From: Toxoplasma gondii ME49
Lineage: Eukaryota > Apicomplexa > Conoidasida > Eucoccidiorida > Sarcocystidae
Direction of reading: 5' to 3'
Assembly (NCBI RefSeq): GCF_000006565.2
Contig: NC_031477.1
Coordinates: forward strand, 4,677,137-4,741,136
DNA: 64,000 bases
The translations under genes were made by a program, and so were the position numbers. Positions 25,132-36,330 of the stretch are shown here, one piece after another (within the stretch, counting starts at the first letter, position 1; every line of letters begins with the position of its first letter). Under the pieces are notes generated by a model. It worked only from the letters and a program-made list of their open reading frames with translations. It was not told the DNA's origin and searched no databases.

Positions 25132-28100
25132 AGGCGCAACTGCGTACGTCTTCACAGCAAGACTCCAGGCGGAGTTCAGAGAAGTGTGAGGTCCATGGCA
25201 GGCGAGGGGACGGGGACAACGTGGAGGGATGCGTGAAAATGGCAAAAAACGGAACGGCATGCGTTCTGCCACGCGAGATGGTAGCCGTCTCGTCTCGCGT
25301 CGCATTTCCACGAGCCCTCCAATGGTGGGAGGCGTCAGTCTTGCCTCCTCTGCATCGTTTGTCATGCATAAAATAAACGAGTGGTGGTGGATTGGGGGAC
25401 ACCGACGTCCTCGGTAACGTGGATAGCGTCATCAATGGCCGACGCGATGGAGATCATCCACCCAAGCCGAGTTCGGTCTTCTAATCTTTACTAGTGACTA
25501 TAGAGATTGAGAGAATATCCACAGGTAGAATGAAACAGACTGGCGCGGCAGAGAGTGTAATGCGTTTTATGTTCGGCGTACCGTACACTGCAGACCCATG
25601 TAGGGGGGTGCCTGAAGAGAGACAGAGGTCGCTGCTTTCTAACAAGCAACGAACACGCGCGTGCATCACGGGACACCCTCAGTTTGTCTCTTTTTATCAC
25701 GAAAAAGAAAGAATACGAGAGGATAAGCGGGCACGACGCTCGCTGAACAGGACGTTTTAGGCTTTCTTACATTTAATGTGTGCACGATCAATCAACCGTT
25801 TCCTTCACTGCGGCAGACGTCCTTCCTGTAACAGCAGCAAACAGCGAGGACGCTCAACAAGGTGGGCACACCCTGATTTGATAGAAGCAGTTTTGCTTTG
25901 CGCGTTTTCCTCCGGACTGCATCACGATTTGATGAGCTCATCCGCTCCCCGTGTTGAGCCTCCTGTGTTTTTCCAATCAAGTTCAGACTACCACGTGTGA
26001 ACGGAAAGTTTTTAGGCATGAAATGAAGCTGAGACGCCTTCGTTTTGCACACTTCCGGGTGGGACTGCTTTCCGGGCTGGCGTGCGTCTTCTGGAAAAAG
26101 GGTGGCGGTTCTCGGAGTGATCCAGGCTCAGGGGTACATGGGATGCAGCGCTTTTGTTTCGGGAACCCGCAAGAGTATTGAAATGAAGATAGTTGATTGT
26201 TCACTCGTCCTATTCTCGATGGAACAGATGAGAAGCGTGCATGGTCTCGCTGCGGAGCTGTGTAGCTTTTTGAGTTTGTCGAATGTGACCTATCGTCGTG
26301 GTTGCTATAGGGATATGACGGACCTCGCCTCCGCAGTGGCCTGGCCTCCAGCCACGAGTGCAGGCGGCCGCCACGCGAGTCTTTTGTTTTGACTGTGGAG
26401 TTAAAAAGGGAAATTATTCATGAGTGCCGTCTAAAACCATTGAGTGATAACTCATTTTCCTCCTGCAGAAGAGTGATGGCGAAGGCCGGTCATGTGTTCT
26501 CCGTACCTTGAGTATCCATCGAAGCTCCCTGTCGGTGGGGAGCGTGGAGACGGTTAGCAAGTTTGAAATTAATTACACACATCGTCAACGACCGTGCAAG
26601 ATACACAGTTGTGGTGATATTTAACAGACTGGCGGTCATCCTTCACGGAATTGTTTTGCTGTTTGAGAGATCGTCCGCATCTTGACGGCCCGCTGCCAGA
26701 ACATGACGTAAGTACTGTTGCACGCACGGTTGTCTGCCACAAGAGTCTACAGCATCTATCCAACAGAGAATCAGCTTTTTCTTGTAGTCCAGTCCCTCGA
26801 AGCCGATGTGTTTCGATGTGGTTTTGGCGTGACATTCACTACGCCAGTGGTGTGTGACTGTCATGCTGCACCATAATTACGGCGTACGGACATCCACTAC
26901 CGGCTAATGGTGGCAGATCACATACGAATCCGGAACGTCCTATACACGGCATGAGGGTTTCTTCTAGCGTCTGCAATTCCTGAAGGGTGAAGAACGTTCG
27001 TGCCCAGCTGCCAAAGATATCTGGAATCTCTGATCAAACGCTCGCTAAGATTGTAGCGTTCTAATCACTAATACCCACTTGAAAAAACAGCTTCAACAGG
27101 GGTAACAGAATCTCACCACAGGATGATTCGGTACAGACGTCATCACTAGCTGAATTGTGGTATTTTGTGATGCGATGCAACTTTTTGGTTTACTGGTAAG
27201 CTGATGCCTGTTCTTGTAGCGAATGCTTGCTTGGAGATCACATATTAGACGACTCCACTACCTGACCAAGGGTGTTCTAGGAGGGTGTGGTTTTGTGAGT
27301 CTCGCCCCACCTGAACCCCCCATAATGAACGATCAACAGATGCACTTTCTCTACAAGCGCTAAAGACGCATTGTGGATGTTTAGTCTGTATTACCGTGCC
27401 TGATGTCTTCGAGGATCTCAGCCTGATTGCACACTGGAGCTGATGATCCACATCCGAAAGTTGATCACATTCACAGACAGGGAAAGATTGCTCCCGGCAC
27501 AGGTTGGAACATATGCGTTCCGAATTCACTTGCCTCCACTGCTTCATGTTACATCTCGGTATCTGCCATTCATGATTGCGGATCTCAGTGTGTTGATATG
27601 TCATCATGGCAAATAAGGCACCGTTTGCCAAGCAGTCATAACCCACGCTGCACTAGCTAGGTGATTTGGAAAACTTCATTGTTTAGCAGCAAATTGCCCG
27701 ACGCCTGATCCATTTTGAAAGCGCGAAAAGTGAAGGAAGCTTATAACAAAAGTGTTTCCTTCTCCTTTCCCCAGTTCCTCGTTCCGTCGTCGAGCACTCG
27801 CCAGGAGGTCGCACCACCACGGGATTCGCTAGGGGAGTCATGGCGGCTAGCCCTGAGTACGCACGAATTAAACCGTGAAACGTGGCTAGTTTTTTCGCTT
27901 GTCTCTTTTGTGTCGCGTTCCTTCTGTGCTCGACCGTATCGCAACCGCGCGTGTACCGCAACCAAACGCCGATTGCAGGCTTCTCGGTAGCGAGACTCGG
28001 ATGATTCGAGCACGGGTCACATTCCTGGCGACCAGGATGACCTGCCTCCATGCTTATTTTTAACAGTTCATTCTCTTAAATTCGGTCTTACTCTTGATTC

Positions 28101-28284
28101 GTGTACCACACAAGGAATACTTCTTCCCCGAAATTCCTCTCGCTCGAGTTACTGTTCGTCCATTTCAGTTCTGATCTACGAAGATTGTTACACGCTACAC
28201 GTTTCGTCTTCCACGCTGTGTGCGGTCGGTTCTGTTGCCTGGGGTGTTTCCCTGCGTTCCGTTTTTCCTGACACTGTTTGCAGA
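25132..28284. other. Intergenic stretch, no gene supported
   Basis: It lies between two + strand genes, and only short overlapping frames occur. The sequence just before 28285 ends in a TTTGCAG splice-acceptor-like motif one base before the ATG, so an intron in the 5' leader of the downstream gene is possible. Confidence 0.45.
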
Positions 28285-28794
28285 ATGGTGCGCTCTCTCG
28301 GTAGTATTGCCCTTTTGGCTGCCCTGGTAGGAGGCGCCACTGCAACAAGTTTCGAGGTGGTTATCCCTGAGTCTATCGCTGCAACTCGAGTATCTAAGCA
28401 TCACTTAGCCGGAGGGGAAACCTGCACGGTCGACATAAGCACGCTCGGCCAAGAGCACGCTAACGTCGTCGTGGAACCGTCAGATCTTGCGAGCAAGGCG
28501 TTTGCCCTGAAGAACGGATCTTGCGATACCGCAGCCGGCCCCAAGCCCTGGACAGAGATTTTCCCAGATGTCGACAGAAACTTCGAGTTCACTTCCACCA
28601 CTTCGACTGCGTCCAGCCTCATTATTAAAATGCCATCCCAAGGTGGTGGTGAGGGTTTCTGCTTCATTGTCAAGGATTCCACCACCAACAACTCGATGAC
28701 TTACGAAGTAGCGTCAGGAGCGTTCAAAACTGCAATAGGTGTCGTGCCGCTTATTGGTATTCTGTCTTCTGTGCTTCTGAGCATGCAGTCTTAA
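28285..28794 (+). CDS. Short secreted, GPI-anchored surface protein (SRS-like or Toxoplasma family A-like)
   Basis: The single-exon frame encodes 169 residues. Residues 1-20 form a clear signal peptide ending in an Ala-Thr-Ala cleavage region. The mature part is rich in Ser and Thr. It has two N-glycosylation sequons (NGS near 78, NNS near 135) and three Cys (47, 80, 126). The C-terminus from about 149 is hydrophobic with no cytosolic tail, and small residues precede it (VASGAF), which together read as a GPI-attachment signal. Such proteins coat the parasite surface. The GFCFIVKD strand near 124-131 recalls the last strand of an SRS (SAG1-related) domain. However, the odd Cys number and small size do not fit a standard six-Cys SRS domain. 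The alternative is a lineage-specific family such as the Toxoplasma family A proteins. I cannot choose between them from sequence alone. Confidence 0.8.
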   Translation: MVRSLGSIALLAALVGGATATSFEVVIPESIAATRVSKHHLAGGETCTVDISTLGQEHANVVVEPSDLASKAFALKNGSCDTAAGPKPWTEIFPDVDRNFEFTSTTSTASSLIIKMPSQGGGEGFCFIVKDSTTNNSMTYEVASGAFKTAIGVVPLIGILSSVLLSMQS

Positions 28795-29386
28795 TCGCAT
28801 TCCTTCTGCTTTCCATACTGTGACAAGTTATTTTCTTGCCCCACATGAATTGGTTTTCACAACCCGACTCAGCCAGATTCTAAACTGCTCGTTGAGGCCG
28901 CAAACATATCGCATTCGCCCTGCAGAAGTGATTAGTGCGGTGGCATGATAAAATCCACTTACACACGCGGTACAGGAAGATCTGACACGTCTAGGAATGC
29001 CGCAGTTCGTTTTCGATTGTGAATTTCCATGCAGCGAGAGCGCCTTACTGTGTTACACATCGGCGCGCGCAACTATATTCGCAAAACAGATGAGTTCCAC
29101 AGCTTAGTTGTACAGGCGAACCCAATCGTGAACATGCGCAGCATGTTTGTACCATTCTTGCTTAGATGTCGCTGCTTCCCTAGGAGAAGATCGATAACTT
29201 GACGGTCCGAAGAGATAGCAGTCGCTCTATTGTCAAATCGAATGTTTCACACATAGGTTTTCGGGCAAATGTTTTCTTGCTTCCACGTATTTCACGTTCG
29301 TCGAGAATGATGATGATATATAAGAACCTGCCAGCAACACGATACACAGCGGCCAAGTTTCAGAAGCCTGTGAAAGAGCGATCATA
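28795..29386. other. Convergent 3' intergenic region
   Basis: The + strand surface protein gene and the - strand multi-exon gene end toward each other here. I see no further coding signal. Confidence 0.5.
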
Positions 29387-32300
29387 TCACAAGGCTTGAG
29401 CGATTGTGGAACTCGTTTCTGAGTCATTTGAGCCCGTCGTCTTTTCAACTAGAGTTTTGGCTCTTATGCGGCGCATTAGATACGCGTTTGAGGCACCAAC
29501 AGGAGCTAGGTGTTGTTCGGCATACAGCAACGCTTTTCGCTTCCTCTTCGACAGCCGCATCCAGTAAACCAAGAAGTCGTTTTTGCTTCCTGAAATACTC
29601 GCATCCAAACATACGGACAAACAATTCGTGCACTGTTGAAGGTACGCCGCTCAACTCAGGTATCTGACTGGATTCGGTCACTTAGGTGACTAGTACGATG
29701 GCGCGCCAACCCGACACAGCTGACACAGACGGCCACAAATGTAGATAGATCTGGTCTGCTTCGTCCCCGCTCCTGCCATTCGTTCACCACACAGTCCTGT
29801 GTATCAGATTTGAGCTGTGCAGTTCTGTATTGCGGATCACCTGTACAAAAACAAAATCTACTGATAACGGGACAGTTACAATACATCGACGAGCTATGGT
29901 TATTACATTCTTAATGCCAGCTTCTCACGGATAATTTGTAACTTCTTTGTACCTAAGTCAGCACCTCATCCCTACTACATACAAATTCGATTCATTGTCT
30001 TCCCGCGTGGGGAAGACAGTGGGAACGTGTGGAACTCGAATTCACAGTTTGACCGCACCCGCCTAGAGGACAAGTACGCAAAGAAATAAGTGAAAGCGGC
30101 TACCCCCGCCTGCTTTTAGATATCAGCTGAGACGTTACGTATATACTGTATAGAGAAATGCAGCGACTTACGCTTTTTAGGATCATCTGGCATTCCACGC
30201 TGGAGCCATTCCAAGTAGAGCTTCCTTAATTCCCGCTTCATGGTGTGTTGGCGGTATTCTGCTTCAACAAATTCCTCTTCACCCATACAAACACCACAGC
30301 GGATGACAACAGTGTTGCAACCAAAAGGTTTGATATATTCATCAAAGTCCATAGGGAGTGTCAAATGCGCTTTCAGGTCGCTTCTGACTGGCAACTTAGT
30401 AGAGGCATCTGCCACCCAGAAATCATTCGTATGATTATCGCCTGTCTCTCGTCCTGAGGCAAATGAAGACCACGATATAATTGCCTCTTCCTCACACCGA
30501 ATACCTCACAGTTCTCGTGCTATCCCACATCAGCGGTGTCTTGTGCGTGCTCTTCGTTTGTTGGGCCACTCAGCTGTCTCCACGATCTTTGCAGAGAACT
30601 GACAGTGTGGCTGTCCGCACAACGCGTCCCGCTCTGTCGACGTAGCAGCCAGAAATTACTAGCTGATTCAAGTACGCTTGAAATGAGGAAGCTGCATTAC
30701 CGTCTAGCAGAACACTTTGGAAAAGTTGGACGTCAGGACAACATCTAAAACACCTCTGCGTCCGGCTTACAATTCTCGTTTCTACGTTATGGCTATTTGC
30801 CACACGGCAAGAACTGCCATTCTTTGAGGTCCAATCTACGGCGACGCGTCCGCAAGAGACGTGCACATCAACTTCGGAGCAGCTGACGAGCGGCAAACGA
30901 TTTTAGATCGGTTGGTATCTGTGTCATAATGCTCGCACTCAGAGCCTCCCGTGCTTCGACGACCAACGTCGGATGCTCCTTGGCACATTGCACTCATCGA
31001 AGGCTGGCTCCCAAGAGGGCTTACCGAGTTTGAAGACGTCCCGAAGAGGTTCGTACTGGGGAAAATCTTCCCGAAGAAGTGCATCAAAAACACCTGTGGC
31101 CCTTGCGATTTTCCCGCCAATATCCGTGCAATTTTCTCTTCTTTCCCACTCCTCTAAAGCCTTGACGTCCCTCGTGGTGGCAGGGAGGGTGAGCCCTACT
31201 GCAGCCTGTCGATACTTGACCTGCTGGTGGCGTTCATGTCTAGACATCTTGTCGGCCGGCAGAGAACGGCGCCGGCCTTCTGTTTTCTCATCTCGAGGCG
31301 GTATAGCTGGCTGCGTTCGATAAAGTTCTTTCAGCAACGTGAGGTCGACAGATCCGTCGGATTCTAAGATCCCGATCGCCTGGACAAGAACAGAGAAGAC
31401 GTTTTTCATAGAAATACGTGCGCAAGGACATATGTGCTTGAAGCACCACAGTGCTTCTACATCCCAATCACATTCCTTACTACTCAGGGTCCTTGCTAGG
31501 GGTCCATATGAAAAAGCGTCGTTCGAGAAGACCACAGATGTTGCGATTAATCGCCTCATAAGGTGTGTTCTTGCACGATCCGCCGGGTACAGAAACAGCC
31601 ACGTAGCTGAGATCCGCAGATTTAAGAACCAGTCTCTAAACCCGGCCTGTGAAGCTGCACTGCATGTATCACTACTCATCCCTGCCATCACTACCCAGGT
31701 AATTCTGGTGTTGTCGCTTTGGATTTGTACAGAGACGACCCTGACTACCCTGTCCCAACAGCGAATCAGACGCCCACCTTGAGTTCTTGCAAGGCCATCA
31801 GCTTGAGTGCTCGTCGCCGATTCCGATCGCTATCGCTCATCACGCGTCCATCACTGGTTCGCCAGTCGGCACGCTCCAGAGGTCTCTCAACACTTCTGTG
31901 TTGTCCGATCCCATGCTGCCCGTCAGTTGCCGCGCCTTCGTTATGAGAAGAAGCCTCAGATCTGCTGGAAAGCATGAGCGGTTGCCAGGGACAGGAGTGT
32001 CGTCTCATGTAGTTTGCCACAAAACGGGTTCGTGGCAGGTCGTCAAACAGTCGGTATTCTTCGAAGGCATTCTCCTCTAGCAGCTTTTCCGGTGGGACAC
32101 CGCCAGCCTGCAGGCACCATACAGGCACAAATGGACAGCAGGTGTGGCTATCTCCGCAGAAAGATAAAAATCGAGCACTCAAGAAAGCTTCGAGTTACTA
32201 GCTAGTATACGCTGTCTCGGTTCGTAGGTCCGCAGCGACGACCGTTGCTTACAACAACTGCCAAACCACCACCGGCGGTCCACCTCATTCGCACGGTCTG

Positions 32301-34416
32301 ACTAGCCTCGATGATTCATGTTATTCCCCGGAGCATCATCATGACGGTGAATGAATTGCCATACATGCGCAGGCGCTTCAGCTGCTCACAAAGACTGGTA
32401 TGATTCATAACTGTGGCAGCTGGCATATCACGGGAGAATGACCGTTAACAGCGAGCGAACGCTGTAGTCCATTTCTACACAAAACCCAACCACTGGTACT
32501 ACATTCACAAAATCTCCTCGCCCGATTTTAACGCGTTGCCGTGCCCTGCACATTCTCATTGTTGACTGTCCACTCAATAGCGTTACCTTGAATTGACGAC
32601 CAAGGCATTTAAGCCGTCCTAGTTTCTTAGTCACCAGCCCTGCGAAGCGGCGGGACTGCCACGCACTCCACCATCGGTCGATGGCCTCTGCTATCAGGAG
32701 CCTGTTGAACCGAGTCAAGGGGGACCGACAGACGTCGCGGACAAGAGTTGCAGCTGATTCGTGACGTGATTTAGCTCGTTGGAGATGGAGAGGAAGCCAA
32801 ACCGGTTTCTTCTTCGACTTTGCGTCCACCTGGTCTGCTGTCTTGTCCAGGGGGTCGGACCTAACCGCTCTCTCTCGACCAGCCGCTCCATCTCCAAGAG
32901 CCTTCTCAGTCGTAAAGCCTTGCCCCTGTTCAGATACACCCGACGGAGCGTGTGGGGCTAGGGCTGTACCTGGTAGGCGCGCTGGAGAGATTGCTAGACA
33001 GAGATGCTCATGCAGAACTTTCAGGGCCTCGTCATCCTGAGCAAAAGCATTGCATTGGAGCTTCTTGTTGATGTGGCCAAGCTACCGTAGTTTTCTCATG
33101 TCACCACTGAACGTTCTAGTGGGATGCACTTACCACAAACCGCATGTCAGCAGCAACATAGACGCGCCCGAACCACGAGGACGTCCGAGCTCCACGGTGT
33201 CGCCGCAACCTCCCAACTTTGCGGCCATCCTCAAATTGAATCCGGACACCCTCATGGTGACTCAAAAAGTGTTCAAGGAAGTGATGTTAAAACGCGTTTC
33301 CGACCTGTACCCAGCAGGTGCTAACATGAAACCCCAGCGCCACGGGCACCTCCTCCTCAACGTGCGCGAGTCCTGAGATTGCTCAGACGTCCCCTGCAGA
33401 CCGATCGTCACTCTTTGATGACCTTTCTATGTCACGGCGGTGCTAAGAGCACCTCGAAAAAGTAGCACACCTTGTGCACATCTTAACACTCTCCTACCTG
33501 CTCGTCAGCCACTTGTTTAAGCATCCTGAGGTCTTTTTGGAGTTCTTCATCATAAGCGAGCGCTTGCACTGCCTGCCCGGCCTCTGTATCCACTCCGGCA
33601 GCGGCAGCATTGACCAGCGGTCGGTCGAACTGTGCCGCACATGCGGCAGCTCTGTTTTTCACCTCGCAGTCCTGATGAGCTACGAATTCGGAGTACTCCT
33701 TTTCTGCTCGAAGCTGCTCCGGTCCTCGAGGTTCCAAAGAGTCGAATACAACCTTCGGTGCCGGTAGCGGGCAAGGGACAGGCCCAGGGATGAAAGCTGC
33801 AGAGCCTCGCTGGCACTGGCGAGGCAGAAGCCAGAGCAGGTGAAGAAGCCTAGCAATTTGGGGGCGGTTCAGCACAGCTGCTGCCTCCGGCCCCTGAGTA
33901 CAAAACAGAAGAGCCAATTGAGTGTCCGCAGTACGAGCAAAGATAGCAAAAAGCACGTGAGCCGTTTTGGTCTTATGGTTGAGGGGCAAATCCCAGACAT
34001 CCCTAACCTGCAGCAGCACGACGGTACCGCAGTGCCAAGAGACAAGCCTGTCTCGTGCACGATTTTTTCTCGCCCGTTTAAATCGAATGATCGCCGCAGC
34101 ACAGCTACCCCAAGAGGATGCGTCCTGAGCAGAACGTCACTCGGCAGAGAGCTGAAAGACGGGGGAAACGGGTCGTCTCGAGCTGCTCGGTAGACCGCAG
34201 TGCTGTGTGCAAGGACCCTTTCTGATGATTCTGGAGGGTTGTCGTCAAAAGACCACCGCACTGTTCTATGGAAGAGAGTCGCGAATAGTGACGAGGCGTC
34301 CACCGTGGAGACCGTCAACGTACCGGCGCAGGAAGATACTCGGGAGGGGCATTGATGTAGTTCAGAACATTAGGAGGGAATACTGATGGTCGAGTGTTGA
34401 TCTGGGAGGGCACCGT
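29387..34416 (-). CDS. Multi-exon gene of unknown function (5' end unresolved)
   Basis: Model exons on the - strand, all GT-AG: 34416-34324, 34124-33498, 33250-33134, 33081 to about 32460, 32107-31778, 31646-31025, 30441-30172 and 29589-29387 (stop). Phases match at every junction tested: 0 at the first three, 0 between 31778 and 31646, then 1 and 1. A further small exon near 32450-32340 is likely, because its frame reads RDMPAATVMNHT and onward, but its borders are not settled. The joined protein is close to 1000 residues. Visible traits include an Arg/Lys-rich stretch followed by a hydrophobic VVLL region early on, an RIQFEDGRKVGRLRRHRG segment, Trp-rich helices, a C-x2-C pair (CGVC) in the 30441-30172 exon, and a basic, probably helical C-terminus. 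No signal peptide or known domain is recognised. The start codon lies upstream of 34416; an ATG frame near 34550 is a candidate. The 52-base intron 33133-33082 is unusually short. Confidence 0.65.
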
Positions 34417-35019
34417 CTGAAGGTAGAACACGACATTTCACACAAAGAGGCTCATGAGAAAAACCCTCCTCTTATGGGATGTGGCGTGCCGAGTCTGTCG
34501 AATCAGAAGAAAACGATGCTGACAGAGGGCAACAGCGATTTTCGCTGTAAGCACGCGCATCCCTCTTGTTCAACGGCCGAGCAGAGGAGCTACCCCGCCT
34601 CGAAAGAAACAGGAGGAAAGTGAATAGTTAGAAGGAACAAGGAGACGGACCGCACCGGAGACATGGAGGCAGTCGACATTCTTGACTGGAAGAACGAGGG
34701 ACGCAGCGCGTACGTCGACCGTCTTCCCTCGACCGTGGGCTACCATAACTCAGGTGCGAAAGGCGCCGAGCGATCCGAGTCACTTTGCTGACCTTTTTAG
34801 GCCGATTTCGCGTCCACTTCTTGGCCCCCTTGTTCTGCTTTCTGTGAGCCAATAATCGTGTTGAAGCATCCGCGCCGGCCGTATATCCGGGCGATTCAGC
34901 TGGACGGTTACGAGACAAGAAATGCAGATGTGTTGGAGAGAAAGAGGGCAAGTAATGCACACCACACACCTCCGGGCATTCACCGGAGTGCGGCAGAGCT
35001 CTTAAAGCCCGCAACGCCG
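34417..35019. other. Probable 5' region of the - strand multi-exon gene
   Basis: A 473-codon - strand frame runs through here and into 36049 (34628-36049), but it reads across the paralogous segment and changes freely between the two copies, so I do not call it. A short ATG frame near 34550 could be the first exon of the downstream gene. Confidence 0.3.
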
Positions 35020-36330
35020 AAGCCTGAGCTGCTGAAGGGAAAGTCGAATGAAAGGAATCCCAGAGAACTGACAAGCAGGTACGACTACACGACAAGAATC
35101 CGGAGGAGGGCCGATACACGCCAAGGCGACTTGCTTTTGGTAACAGCTCCGTCGAAGCCTTCTTGGCTAGGTATCCTGCACTTGAGGTGCAAGAATGAGA
35201 GGAGACCAGAGCGCTGGAGGGGGCGGAGCAGAGAGAAAGGGCCAGCGGCATGATAAAACCAGAAATATGGTCTGACCCACAAGTGCAACTCGTCCCAGTT
35301 TCTCGATTGTTTTTCGCATTTGCAGCAGAGAACTGCAACCACAGACTACCGAAACCACGTACAGTCTCCTCCCCCCCGTAACTGGGACCTGCCTGATCCA
35401 CTGTCGTCCCTGTCGGATCTTTCCTCGGGAGCTGTCTCCACCCATAAGGGGTCTTTCTGCATTGCCTCCTCCCCCTCTGTGGGACCGGAACAATGCCGTA
35501 TGAACACGCACGGGCACCTGCGGACACAGATCCGGAAGTCTCCCTGTTCTTCACCTCCTTCAGGCGCCTGCCGTCCATGGGTGTCCCTGTGCAAGACCTT
35601 AACAGCAAGGTCGCTGTGGTCATCCATGAACCAGGAACTGTCCTCTTTGTTCGTTCAGCAGTGCATTCAGTTGTGAACGCGTGTAAGAAAGTGGAAGGAC
35701 AGCTGCTACAGGCGTCCACGGAAGGAGCGGCAGCCAGGGCCGCGCGTACGCCACCTAAGGGCGAGCATAGAAGAAAGGAGGGACCAAAAGGCACCAAGAC
35801 AAGAGCGAAACTTAGTAGAAAGAAAAGAAGTGTCAAAAAGCTATTGAAGGGGCCGCAAAGGGGAAGAATCCGAGTCGAGGACTCCGTCACCTGAAGAGCA
35901 ATGCAGGCGGGGAGAGGGACGACGCCAGTGGCAGCAGGGCTGCAGCGCATCTTTGGGTCTGTGTGTGCCTCAGACTCGAAAAGATGCGAAGAAGGTTCAC
36001 TGTAAGTGAAATGCGTGAGTGCAGCACTCTGTGAGCGCTTGAATATCATTGTTCGGGGGAGACATCACTTCGATCAACTGCCGGCACAATCGAGCCTGTA
36101 CGACGTGACAAGAGAGGCGACAGAGCTGTTCTGACGTATCGGCATCGGATTGTAACGACATTGTCTCCCTCAAAATGAAGGAAACACCTCAAAATTTCAG
36201 GTGCAACGTCAATCGCCGTGGCAGGAAATGGGGGGAAGCCAGCCCCGTGGCAAGCGCGAGTGGGCCCTCCCAAGAAATCTGCTCTGGGGCACACTCACAC
36301 TGGGTTGACATTCTGTGTCATCCAAGCCAA
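35020..36330 (+). repeat. Paralogous segment A (left flank of the tandem array)
   Basis: This segment aligns along its whole length with 60425-61551, in the same orientation about 25 kb away, with many substitutions and small indels. Shared landmarks include the CTGCTGAAGGGAAAG start, AACAGCTCCGTC, the ATGGGTGTCCCTGTG region and ATGAAGGAAACA near the end. Copy A holds 102 bases (35455-35556 or thereabouts) that are absent from copy B. Because the two copies bracket the three-gene array, they may mark an older larger duplication. Confidence 0.75.
35493..35894 (+). CDS. Possible Lys/Arg-rich ORF in paralogous segment A
   Basis: A 133-codon ATG frame, conserved from the internal Met-Gly-Val-Pro-Val onward in copy B (60809-61105). 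The C-terminal half is strongly basic. Differences between the copies fall about equally on all three codon positions, which argues against strong protein-level constraint. It may be a decayed exon. A conserved CTTCAG acceptor-like site precedes the shared part in both copies. Confidence 0.25.
   Translation: MPYEHARAPADTDPEVSLFFTSFRRLPSMGVPVQDLNSKVAVVIHEPGTVLFVRSAVHSVVNACKKVEGQLLQASTEGAAARAARTPPKGEHRRKEGPKGTKTRAKLSRKKRSVKKLLKGPQRGRIRVEDSVT

Noticed and set aside
33134..33376. In-frame stop (TAA near 33290) suggesting the - strand gene is a pseudogene
   Set aside because: Starting the exon at the GAG|GGT acceptor (33250) places the stop inside an intron and keeps phase 0 on both sides.
34628..36049. 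473-codon - strand open frame
   Set aside because: It spans paralogous segment A; the aligned frame in segment B is broken, and codon-position differences show no protein constraint.
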